This document shows positions 56,358 to 63,436 of a stretch of 64,000 nucleotides of DNA, in pieces. Every line of letters begins with the position of its first letter. Position 1 is the first letter of the stretch. Made by a program: the position numbers and the translations under genes. Source of the DNA: Sphingomonas sp. Leaf343 (lineage in GTDB: Bacteria; Pseudomonadota; Alphaproteobacteria; Sphingomonadales; Sphingomonadaceae); the NCBI RefSeq assembly GCF_001423765.1, contig NZ_LMPG01000011.1, positions 1 to 64,000 of the forward strand. Direction: 5' to 3'. The notes beneath the pieces are model-generated. The model was not told where the DNA came from, searched no databases, and saw nothing but the letters and a program-made list of their open reading frames with translations.

Positions 56358-56429
56358 TATAGAGATATTCAGACTATCACGTGGATATGATGGCATGTTT
56401 TGATCGCCGGCCAATTTAATGGTGGGCAG

Positions 56430-56470
56430 GACAGGTTCCCTGACCGATATTGTTGGATAGGGAACCTGTC
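56430..56470. terminator. 12-base inverted repeat downstream of the TonB-receptor gene
   Basis: GACAGGTTCCCT (56430-56441) and AGGGAACCTGTC (56459-56470) are perfect reverse complements around a 17-base loop. No T run follows, so it is either a weak terminator or a protein-binding dyad. Confidence 0.5.
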
Positions 56471-56729
56471 AGAAGATCCTTTCAAGATTCGGTGCGCGGT
56501 GCCGAATATCTTTTCGGGAGGCTGCCCCTGAAACCGGGCTACGCCGGGCCGTCTGTCGCGCTCAACCTCCCGGCCGGCACTCAGTCACGGCTTGCCCGGA
56601 CCTACTTTGACCATATTAGCGAAGTCAGTCGATCTACCTGATGGCAGAGGCTTGACCCGAAGGCTCTTCGCCGCTCAAATTCGGCCGACCGTGCTGCTGC
56701 CGATTCCGTGGGCGCCAGGATAGGGTGTC

Positions 56730-56880
56730 CTGGGACCGGAGGTTGTGAACGCAACGAATGTGTGCTCACAGCCGAGACGCCCAACCAAAGATGGACGCTG
56801 ACGTCATCTACGTCTGGACCATTGAAGGATGGCTGCCGGGTTCATCATCGACCTGTTCTCATGCCGCGCCGCCAGCCGGT
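56730..56880 (+). pseudogene. Decayed IS3-family transposase (OrfB) fragment
   Basis: Across three frames the DNA encodes pieces of the rve/DDE domain start: TAETPNQRWT in one frame, ADVIYVWTIEGWL in the next, and FIIDLFSCRA in the third. In order these match the IS3 OrfB pattern PNQ-x-W-x-x-D-(I/V)-T-Y-(I/V)-x-T-x-E-G-W-L-Y-x-x-x-(V/I)-I-D-L-F-S-R. At least two frameshifts have occurred and no ends are visible. Confidence 0.75.
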
Positions 56881-57180
56881 CAACGTCGTGTCCATCGGAC
56901 CGGCAGTAGCGCAGGATCACCATCGCCAACGTCATGCCCTCTAGCTCCCGACCCGATGTCAGCGCTACGTTTCGCTATATCCCGGCTTGCTCCACGCCTT
57001 CGCATCCGGCTTCGTGACCAACATCCAGCTTTGTGCGGGATACCCCTGCCGACAAACCCGTGCGGATCGGCGGGTAGGTCGGTTCGATGTCGTCGCCACC
57101 TCGAACCCCTTGCTTCAAAGTTGCTGCAAGAGCGGCGGGAAAGGCTGGTACCGGGGCTCCGTCTCATGAGCACCAAATGC

Positions 57181-57219
57181 AAAAAGCCCCGGGATCCAAA
57201 AGGATACCGAGGCTTTTTT
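57181..57219. terminator. Terminator of the disrupted tRNA gene
   Basis: AAAAAGCCCCGGGATCC pairs with GGATACCGAGGCTTTTTT around AAA(A), giving A and T tracts on both sides. On the minus strand it lies three bases after the tRNA CCA end, so it is the native terminator of that tRNA. Confidence 0.85.
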
Positions 57220-57222
57220 GAA

Positions 57223-57269
57223 TGGTGGGCGTGGCAAGGATTGAACTTGCGACCCCTGCGATGTCAACG
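57223..57269 (-). tRNA. 3' half of tRNA-Val(GAC); left attachment site of the island
   Basis: On the minus strand the sequence runs CGTTGACATCGCAG (anticodon loop TTGACAT, anticodon GAC), then GGGTC, the T-arm GCAAG-TTCAATC-CTTGC, the acceptor strand CACGCCC, discriminator A and an encoded CCA. No matching 5' half (GGGCGTG, D-arm) exists to the right: the sequence becomes unrelated after the anticodon stem. This is the expected product of integration into a tRNA gene at the anticodon loop. Confidence 0.85.
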
Positions 57270-57502
57270 AAGGCGACAGCGCGGATTTCCGCGGTTTTCA
57301 AGCCTCCACCGCCTCCGTTGACCTCGCTGAAACCAGCGAAAAACCGTGCGTGATCTCGGCGAACGCCGAAGTCGCGCCGAAGCTCACCACCGACATCTAG
57401 GCGCTTCGCACGCCAACGCCATCACGCAAGCGCGCGGCTGAAAACACCGATTCAGCCGGCGCCTTCGTGCGCCCTTCGACTTCCCATCCGGGAGCCGACA
57501 AG

Positions 57503-58228
57503 ATGTCGCAAAATTCCACGCCTTCCGCCGCGCAGACCGCGCGCGAGGCACGTCAGCTGACCAATGCCTTCACCGCCAAGCTCACTCAGAAGAGCCGTGG
57601 CCCTGACCCCCATGTTCGCCGCGACAGCTACGACGTCGACGACGATCGCGCGAAGGTCTGGCGCAAGATCGAGGACGGATCGAGGCATGCGGGGCTCGCA
57701 TGGGCCGACGCGCTGATCCAGACGGCCGAAGAGTTCGACGTCGTGCACAAGAAGCATGGCGCGCGCGGGCCGCTCCAGGCGAACGGAATACGCGTGCTTC
57801 GGTCAATCGTCCGCAGGGCTCTCGACTTCGCGACCGGTCGATCCGAGCCAGAGCTGCTGACGATCATGAAATGGACTGGGCTATCCAAAAACGCGGTAGT
57901 CGGAGCGCTTGCGCGGCTACGCGAGCACGGCTTCCTCGACTGGGTGCGGCGGACCATCCGCGTCGGAGAGAAGGGGCAGCCCGGGCCACAACGCAAGCAG
58001 ACGTCGAATGCTTATTGGTTCGGCTTCGGCCGCATGCAGAACAAGCACAGGGGCGTGTGGCAGCGCTTCCGGCAGCTGCTGGCGAAGAAGCTCGCGAATA
58101 AGCCTCCTAGCGGCGCCACCCCTCCCAAACTCCTGACAGCCGGCTCCACGCCCATCCGTGTGGCTTCTGGCGAGCTCGGCGCTGTGCTCGCGTCCCTCGG
58201 CGCCAAGATCGAGAGCGCGAGTTCATGA
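57503..58228 (+). CDS. HTH/winged-helix DNA-binding protein of the island
   Basis: The 241-aa protein (from the ATG at 57503, preceded by GGGAG) has a central winged-helix segment: LLTIMKWTGLSKNAVVGALARLREHGFLDWVRRT, with S-K-N-A-V-V as the recognition helix. The N-terminal third is charged and helical. It resembles HTH proteins common in alphaproteobacterial islands and plasmids, where some act in replication; here the role is unknown. It is the first gene inside the island. Confidence 0.75.
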   Translation: MSQNSTPSAAQTAREARQLTNAFTAKLTQKSRGPDPHVRRDSYDVDDDRAKVWRKIEDGSRHAGLAWADALIQTAEEFDVVHKKHGARGPLQANGIRVLRSIVRRALDFATGRSEPELLTIMKWTGLSKNAVVGALARLREHGFLDWVRRTIRVGEKGQPGPQRKQTSNAYWFGFGRMQNKHRGVWQRFRQLLAKKLANKPPSGATPPKLLTAGSTPIRVASGELGAVLASLGAKIESASS

Positions 58229-58271
58229 AGCGCTCTGTATCCCTCCTAAGGGGTTTAAGATGATGAGGAAG

Positions 58272-58363
58272 CGAGATCGCTAAGGCGATCTCGGACAGTT
58301 TGTTGCTCCCCCATGCCGAACACTCACGGCACATTCACCCGACAGCCAAGTCTCGGCTGTCGG
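58272..58363. repeat. Two perfect hairpins between HTH gene and next ORF
   Basis: CGAGATCGC-TAAG-GCGATCTCG (58272-58293) and CCGACAGCC-AAGTCTC-GGCTGTCGG (58339-58363) are both perfect 9-base stems. Neither is followed by a T run. They lie downstream of the HTH gene and could be terminators, integrase arm or accessory sites, or a small structured RNA. Confidence 0.5.
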
Positions 58364-58455
58364 AACGTGGCGGCTTGCGCCGCCCCGGGCTGCCTAGGGG
58401 GGAGGAGCACGAAGCGTGCCGTTTCAACAGCAGCGGCGTGCGCGCGCAAACGTCG

Positions 58456-58716
58456 TCAATCGGGCGCGCGGAACGCGTCATCTTCTGCTGACCAGCGCGG
58501 GTCGTAAGAGACGTAAAGGCTGCCAAGGCCGGACGTCATCAGGTCGCGCATTGCTTGGAAGCAGGATGTAATTTCCGGCGCCCACGCATCCGGCTTTTCT
58601 GACGCCGTCTTGAGCAGCGTGTCTAAGCCCGCCGCGACCTGCTCGAGCTGTCCGAGCCGCTCACCGTCGATAATGTACAGGATATCTGAGGGTGGAGGTT
58701 CGTTCGGCTTGTCCAT
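58456..58716 (-). CDS. Hypothetical island protein, about 86 aa
   Basis: MDKPNEPPPSDILYIIDGER followed by LGQLEQVAAGLDTLLKTASEK suggests a short extended N-terminus and an amphipathic helix; the rest is acidic and soluble. An in-frame GTG at 58731 is an alternative start. No family is recognised. It lies 72 bases downstream of the integrase gene on the same strand and may share its transcript. Confidence 0.6.
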   Translation of the reverse strand: MDKPNEPPPSDILYIIDGERLGQLEQVAAGLDTLLKTASEKPDAWAPEITSCFQAMRDLMTSGLGSLYVSYDPRWSAEDDAFRAPD

Positions 58717-58788
58717 CCTGATCACGCTCACGCAAAAAGTCCCGGCCGAATCCGGGATAACGCAAGTAGCATCACTCAGCCGATCTAG

Positions 58789-60015
58789 TCAGTTGCTCAG
58801 GTGCGCCGCCCATGCATCGAATAGGCGACGAAGCCGCACCTGGTGCTCGCTCCGATCGTATGCCGCTTTGACCTTGTCTTTTGCCGCGTGCGCCAGCGCT
58901 CGCTCAATTAGATCGCCGTCAAAGTCCCCGCGCTCGTTCATCACCGTCGAGAACGTCGCCCGCCAGCCGTGCGGAACATGCCGGCCGGCGAAGCCCGCGC
59001 GATCGTACAACGCGCCGATCGCCGCCTCGCCGATCGGCCGGCCGCCATCGCGGCCGGGGAAGATCAGCGGATCATGCAAGTTCGCATCCTCCCAATGCAT
59101 ATTTGCATCCCCAGAATGCATAATCGCGCGCGCTGCGCGCAGCAGCTCCACCGCGGCGGGCGCGAGCGGCACGACGTGGTCGTTCTTCTCGTCGGCCTTC
59201 TTCGCCACCTTCAGCTTCATGCGGCTGGCCGGCACGCGCCACACCGGCGCTGAGCCGTCCAGATCCTCGATCTCCGACCAGCGCGCGCCGCGAACCGCCG
59301 CCAGGCGCACGGCCGTCAGCGCGAGGAACCGCGACGCGAGCTTGATCGATGCCGACGCGTCGACGCGATCGGCCGCGGCGAGCAGCTCGCGCGCGCCGGC
59401 GACATCGAGGAGCGCCGGCTGATGCCGTGCCGGCGCCGGCGGCGTCAGCGCGCGGGCGACGATCGCTGCGGGATCATGGTCGGCAATGCCTTCGGCGATC
59501 GCGAAGGTGAATACGGCCGAGATCCGCTGCCGGACCCGCCGGGCTGTCTCCAGCCTGCCGCGCTCCTCCACTGAACGCAGGGCGTTCAGCACCACCGGCG
59601 TCGTGATGGCGCCGATCGGCATCGCGCCGATCGCCGGGAAGACATCTCGCTCAAGGCTGGCGAGCACGTCGGCCGCGTGAACGGCTGTCCAGCGCGGCAG
59701 CATATGCGCGTGCCAGCGGCGGGATACATACTCGAAAGCAAGAACTTTCGCGTCGATTTCGCCTCGCGCCTGGCGCGGATCTTCGCCGCGGCCGAGCTGC
59801 TCGCGCGCCTGAGCACACCGAGCCCGGGCGGCATCGAGCGATATCTCCGGCCAGCTGCCGACCGTCAGCAACTGCTCGCGGCCGTCGATGCGAAAACGCA
59901 AACGCCACGACTTCAGTGCCGTCGGCGCGACGTAGAGATGCAAGCCGCCTTGGTCGGCGAGCTTGTAAGCGGCCACGCGCGGCCGCGCGGCTTTCACCGC
60001 GGCGTTGGTCAGCAT
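58789..60015 (-). CDS. Tyrosine-type integrase (P4-like, DUF4102 N-terminus)
   Basis: The 408-aa protein has the DUF4102 arm-binding domain (YKLADQGGLHLYVAPTALKSWRLRFRIDGREQLLTVGSWPEISL), a core-binding helical domain, and a catalytic domain. Catalytic residues are the Arg in LAAVRGARWSEI, the Lys region RMKLKVAKKADEKNDHVVPL, H-x-x-R in PHGWRATFSTVMNERG, the second His in ERALAHAAKDK and the Tyr in VKAAYDRSEH. The full R-K-H-R-H-Y set is present, so it looks active. P4-type integrases target tRNA 3' ends, matching the tRNA-Val remnant 1.5 kb away. Confidence 0.94.
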   Translation of the reverse strand: MLTNAAVKAARPRVAAYKLADQGGLHLYVAPTALKSWRLRFRIDGREQLLTVGSWPEISLDAARARCAQAREQLGRGEDPRQARGEIDAKVLAFEYVSRRWHAHMLPRWTAVHAADVLASLERDVFPAIGAMPIGAITTPVVLNALRSVEERGRLETARRVRQRISAVFTFAIAEGIADHDPAAIVARALTPPAPARHQPALLDVAGARELLAAADRVDASASIKLASRFLALTAVRLAAVRGARWSEIEDLDGSAPVWRVPASRMKLKVAKKADEKNDHVVPLAPAAVELLRAARAIMHSGDANMHWEDANLHDPLIFPGRDGGRPIGEAAIGALYDRAGFAGRHVPHGWRATFSTVMNERGDFDGDLIERALAHAAKDKVKAAYDRSEHQVRLRRLFDAWAAHLSN

Positions 60016-60050
60016 AAACGACGCTCCACTTTATTTATCTGGGGACGGGT

Positions 60051-60935
60051 ATGCGAGTCGTGATTGATACCAACAGACTCGAAAGCTCGGAGCTGCGGCG
60101 GTTTTTGGCGGCCAGTGCTGTCAATAAAGCAGTCTTGCCTGAACACACTCTCACAGAGATGTTTAAACCGAAATCGCTAGACGCGATTTATGCGAATCAC
60201 TCTGTTATTATCGATTTCCCGACTCAGATCATCGTGCTTCAAGGCAACAGAAAGTTGCGGAAAGTCGACGCACGCGCGCCGGGGGTTGCAAACAGGTTTA
60301 TCGATCGGAAGATGACCAAAGGGTTTCCGATCTACTGCAAACTCCTACGGATCGCGATGGCCGGGGATGCCGAGATCCAAGGCCAAATCCAGGAGCGTCA
60401 CGCCTGGGCGCTGGAACGCGCGTCGGTCATGAGTGAGGTTATCGACGATCAATCCGAAGCATTGCGTGGCATTCGTTCGGAGTTCGATCCGGATGACCTG
60501 CGCCAATTAGCCGCAGGATTGCCGACGTCCTACCGTTTCAAAGCTCTAATTTTGGGAGGCGCAACTGCGTTGGCGACCACCTTGGCGCAGCAGCTCTCGG
60601 ATGGCGTTCGGTTGTCAAAGCCTCCGCATCGATACAATAGTTTTATATGGCGATATTCATTATGTCATCTGGTGCAGCTAATCAGCTTATTAGCCCGAGG
60701 CGGCACACGCAGGCGGCGTGACAAGGCGGTCAACGACCACTTCGACAATGTCTTCGCGACCTTTGGGACGTACTACAATGGTTTGATGACCATGGACCGT
60801 GACTCCCTGTCGACCTATGCAGTTGCACGCACGATCCTAGACGGTCTCGGAGCTCGGCTCGCGCCGGATTATCTTGAGACTGGCTATGACATAGCGCTTC
60901 TTGATCGCGAAACATGCGCGGCAAACGCAGACTAG
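60051..60935 (+). CDS. PIN-like domain protein, candidate defence nuclease
   Basis: MRVVIDTNRLESSELRRFL is a PIN-type first strand with the catalytic Asp (VIDTN). LPEHTLTEMFK supplies the second acidic residue, and FGTYYNGLMTMDRDSLSTYAVARTIL near the end could hold the third Asp. The middle part (about 90-220) is helical and unlike classic VapC, making the protein about twice as long. The start is 35 bases from the divergent integrase start. No antitoxin-like gene is adjacent. Composition is less GC-rich than the backbone. Family assignment rests on motifs only. Confidence 0.6.
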   Translation: MRVVIDTNRLESSELRRFLAASAVNKAVLPEHTLTEMFKPKSLDAIYANHSVIIDFPTQIIVLQGNRKLRKVDARAPGVANRFIDRKMTKGFPIYCKLLRIAMAGDAEIQGQIQERHAWALERASVMSEVIDDQSEALRGIRSEFDPDDLRQLAAGLPTSYRFKALILGGATALATTLAQQLSDGVRLSKPPHRYNSFIWRYSLCHLVQLISLLARGGTRRRRDKAVNDHFDNVFATFGTYYNGLMTMDRDSLSTYAVARTILDGLGARLAPDYLETGYDIALLDRETCAANAD

Positions 60936-61076
60936 TTCACCGCGGCTGAGATGGTAGCCGCGACTGCGCACCTTGGCGAAAACTTGACGGCCTTATACCG
61001 CCGTCGACCGCCCGCGTTATTCGGAGGCAAGCAGCTATCCAGCGGACGGCCGGCGCTAAACCATTCAGCTGCAACG

Positions 61077-61946
61077 CTAAGGGCGCATGACTTTATTCCA
61101 ATCGACTGCGTAGCCGGCCGCTTCGAGCTCCTTCCCGAGGCTCTGTTTCCATCCGTTGCCGTCATCCATTTGCTCCCAAACAACACCGGCAAAATCGCTT
61201 GGTATTTCCAAGTCACCGCGCTTTAGAGCGCAAACGCGGTTCCGCCCAAGTCGGCCGATGAAATAGCCGAGCTCCAACATGACGTTCTGACGCGCACGCG
61301 GCTGTAGGTCGCCCCCCATGGCACGTCCTTCATCGTCAGGTGTCAACAGGACGATGGCGAAGCCGACACCGGCCTCTGCCTCAATTTTCTCGATGACGGT
61401 ACGACCTTGGCTTGCACGCTCATGCAGGATGATCGCCTCAAAACCAAGGCGCTCCATAAAGCGGGCGACGGCTTGTTGAGCCTCGCCATCGTGGCCGTGG
61501 ACTACGAACACCTTCCGGTCGAAATCAGCAGGAGCTGATTCTGCAGCAACGCCCGCGGTACCCGTTTCCTCTAGGCGCTCGTTCAAGGAAGTAAGAGCCT
61601 CCTCGAGCAGCGCGATCGACCGAGCTTTTGCGCCTTGAAGGGCTTGCTGCACCTCTTGGGTGCTCGCCCGCCGATTCATTAAGACCGGGCCGGTGTTGAA
61701 CGAACAAGCAGCATGGTAGCGATTATAGTCGGGTGTGCCCAAGCCGAAGGTTCGCTGCAGTCCCTCTTCTACTGACACCCGGATTCGCTCTACTTCTGGG
61801 TCACCAAACTGCTCGCTTATGCGCTCGGGTGCAAATGCACGAACCTGCTCCAGCCTTTTCGCCAATCGTATGATGCCTGCTTTCAGGTCCGCAGCGGTCA
61901 TATCTTTGGGCTCCGGCCGATTTACCGTGGTTGGTTTTCTCGCCAC
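61077..61946 (-). CDS. CAP12-type TIR-like nucleotide-binding protein
   Basis: The C-terminal half (about 141-289) matches the TIR-like CAP12 domain: RKVFVVHGHDGEAQQAVARFMERLGFEAIILHERASQGRTVIEKIE, then FAIVLLTPDDEG, RARQNVMLELGYFIGRLGRNRVCALKRGDLEIPSDFAGV and an MDDGNGW motif. Related domains are effectors in anti-phage signalling that destroy NAD. The N-terminal half (1-135) is helical, with a possible coiled coil (VQQALQGAKARSIALLEEALTSLNERLEE), and is not a known sensor. The GTG start at 61946 has GAGGGG six bases upstream. It is convergent with the PIN-like gene, with 141 bases between. Confidence 0.85.
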   Translation of the reverse strand: MARKPTTVNRPEPKDMTAADLKAGIIRLAKRLEQVRAFAPERISEQFGDPEVERIRVSVEEGLQRTFGLGTPDYNRYHAACSFNTGPVLMNRRASTQEVQQALQGAKARSIALLEEALTSLNERLEETGTAGVAAESAPADFDRKVFVVHGHDGEAQQAVARFMERLGFEAIILHERASQGRTVIEKIEAEAGVGFAIVLLTPDDEGRAMGGDLQPRARQNVMLELGYFIGRLGRNRVCALKRGDLEIPSDFAGVVWEQMDDGNGWKQSLGKELEAAGYAVDWNKVMRP

Positions 61947-62076
61947 TTATAGCCCCTCTGCACTTGGTCTGAGAGCAGCAGGCTAGCTCGCGATTGGGTG
62001 AGACACCATTCCCCGCAGATGCACTCGTCACAATGAGCCAGCCAGCACCTCGCCCTTTGCATCTCGAAACTGACTA

Positions 62077-62144
62077 GCGCGGCGGATATGCCATCCGCCG
62101 CGCCGACGTATTTCTGCGGGTTTCGGATGGCGAGATACCCGCAG
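62077..62144. repeat. Two strong inverted repeats between TIR-like and methylase genes
   Basis: GCGCGGCGGAT-ATGCC-ATCCGCCGCGC (62077-62103) is a perfect 11-base hairpin. CTGCGGGT ... ACCCGCAG (62114-62121 and 62137-62144) is a perfect 8-base dyad. They lie between the upstream end of the TIR-like gene and the methylase stop. On the minus strand they follow the methylase stop and may end that transcript. Confidence 0.6.
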
Positions 62145-62164
62145 AACGTGCAGCCGATACCCGC

Positions 62165-62809
62165 TCAGGAACCGCCGGTGATGATGAGTTCGGTAACGCG
62201 CTGCGCGCCGGCCGTTGCCGACGCAAGCGTCCAGGTCGTCTCGATCTCCATGATCTCGAAGCGGGCGAAGGTCTCCCGCACGAATGGCGTGGCGTTGATC
62301 GAGATCATGAAGCGGCCGCGGATGCCGGCGAGCTGCTCGGCCATCGCTACGTAGTCGGCGCGGCTGAAGCTGACGCCGTATCCCTCCGTCTCGTCGTATG
62401 GCGGATCGAGGTAGAACAGCGCCCCCGGGCTATCGTAGCGGCGGATGCAGTCGGACCAGGGCAGCTGCTCGATCGTGACCGGCGCCAGCCGATCGCGCAG
62501 CGCCTTCAGCTCCGCGCGGAGGCGCGGCAGCTGGATCCGCGACGACTGGTCGCGCCGGACGCCGAAGGTGCGCCCCTCGACCCGTCCGCCGAACGCCAGG
62601 CGCTGGAGGTACAAAAAGCGGACGGCACGCTCGATGTCGGTCAGCGCCGACGGATCAAGAGCGCGCTGACGTTCGAACTCCGATCGGCTGGCAGGCAGCC
62701 AGCGGAATTCGTCGACGAACGGCTCATAGTGTCGGCGCACGACGCGGAAGAGATTGGCGACGTCGGCCGACAGGTCGTTGATGACCTCGACAGGAAGCGC
62801 CGGCGCTCC
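62165..62809 (-). pseudogene. D12-class DNA adenine methylase, N-terminus missing
   Basis: The frame encodes the C-terminal two thirds of a D12 (Dam-type) methyltransferase: VEVINDLSADVANLFRVVRRHYEPF, then GALFYLDPPYDETEGYG with the catalytic DPPY, and FMISINATPFVRE. The expected N-terminal SAM-binding parts (F-x-G-x-K and P-F-x-G-G-G) are absent. Upstream of about 62810 the frame becomes unrelated, and a phage gene fragment is found in another frame. An enzyme without motif I should be inactive. Confidence 0.8.
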
Positions 62810-62997
62810 CTGCCGATCAGCTGGGCCCGCGCATCGATGACGGCCTGCGCATCGGCGACGCTGTCGAAAAAACCTTCCGCCGGCTGCACCGTCCCGTCGA
62901 TCGCGCCCGGGTACCGCGCCGCGATCGCCGCGTCGGACCACGTCGCCACCACGGCATCGCGCGATGCGGCCGCGATATCGGCATAGGCGGCGGGCAT
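62793..62997 (-). pseudogene. Phage structural gene, N-terminal fragment
   Basis: MPAAYADIAAASRDAVVATW...VQPAEGFFDSVADAQAVIDARAQLIGRERRRF is the opening of a phage protein type that I associate with tail-region genes; the rest is missing and the frame runs on into the methylase in the wrong frame. Its ATG shares one base with the stop of the upstream tail-gene fragment (TGATG), as in a normal phage operon. Confidence 0.55.
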
Positions 62998-63310
62998 CAG
63001 GCGGCGCTCCGCAGGCTGCCACCGATGAAGGTGTCGGCGGGAAGCGCGCGGCCGGCCTCCGCCATGCGCGCCAGCAGCGCGCGGACGTCGGCCAGCGTGT
63101 TCGACACGTCCGACATGATCTCGTTCCCGGTCTGGACGTTGGCCGCGGTCCGCGCGGCGCTGTCGGCCGTCGCCCTAGCGAACGGGCTTTCGACCGATCC
63201 GGCGATCGGCGCGGCATTGTCGATCGTCGCGATCGCCTTGGCGGTGGACGCCTGGACGGCGTCGAAGGCGTCGAAGAACCCTTGCGTCGATCCTTGACGA
63301 GCGCTGGCAG
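62997..63310 (-). pseudogene. Phage tail-type gene, C-terminal fragment
   Basis: The minus-strand frame reads ...STQGFFDAFDAVQASTAKA, then SVESPFARATADSAARTAAN, then LARMAEAGRALPADTFIGG and stops at 62997. The Ala/Asp/Thr-rich helical composition ending in FIGGSLRSAA suggests the end of a tape-measure-like or minor tail protein. The frame meets a TGA a short way past 63310 with no start, and on the other strand a different gene begins there, so its 5' part has been lost. Confidence 0.5.
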
Positions 63311-63436
63311 AGCGCCATGAAGGCCATCCGAGATTCCATGCGCGTCATCGGGACGCGCAGCTACATGCGCTACTACGATCGGCCGGCGCCGGACGCTGGC
63401 TGGCGCGGCATCTCGTTGGACATCGCTTCGGCGTGA
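63299..63436 (+). pseudogene. DUF3164-like gene, C-terminal fragment
   Basis: The plus frame ERWQSAMKAIRDSMRVIGTRSYMRYYDR...GWRGISLDIASA ends at 63436. The pattern M-x-A-I-R-D-S-(M/I)-R-V-x-G-(T/S)-x-x-Y-(M/L)-R-x-Y-(D/E)-R is that of the DUF3164 C-terminus found in the early region of Mu-like phages. The preceding codons are antisense to the tail fragment, so the gene is cut at about 63299. The TGA overlaps the next start as GTGA. Confidence 0.5.

Larger units (their letters stand above)
56358..57222. other. Gene-poor stretch with IS relic, hairpins and tRNA terminator
   Basis: No intact gene is seen. It contains a 12-base inverted repeat after the receptor gene (56430-56470), a decayed IS3-type transposase fragment (about 56730-56880) and the tRNA terminator (57181-57219). 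The other open frames overlap and lack recognisable protein content. Confidence 0.6.

Noticed and set aside
57223..57300. Complete tRNA gene
   Set aside because: Only the 3' half is present; no GGGCGTG acceptor strand or D-arm lies upstream on the minus strand.
56758..57321. 187-aa plus-strand ORF
   Set aside because: It runs through the IS3 relic, the tRNA terminator and the tRNA fragment, so it cannot be a real protein as a whole.
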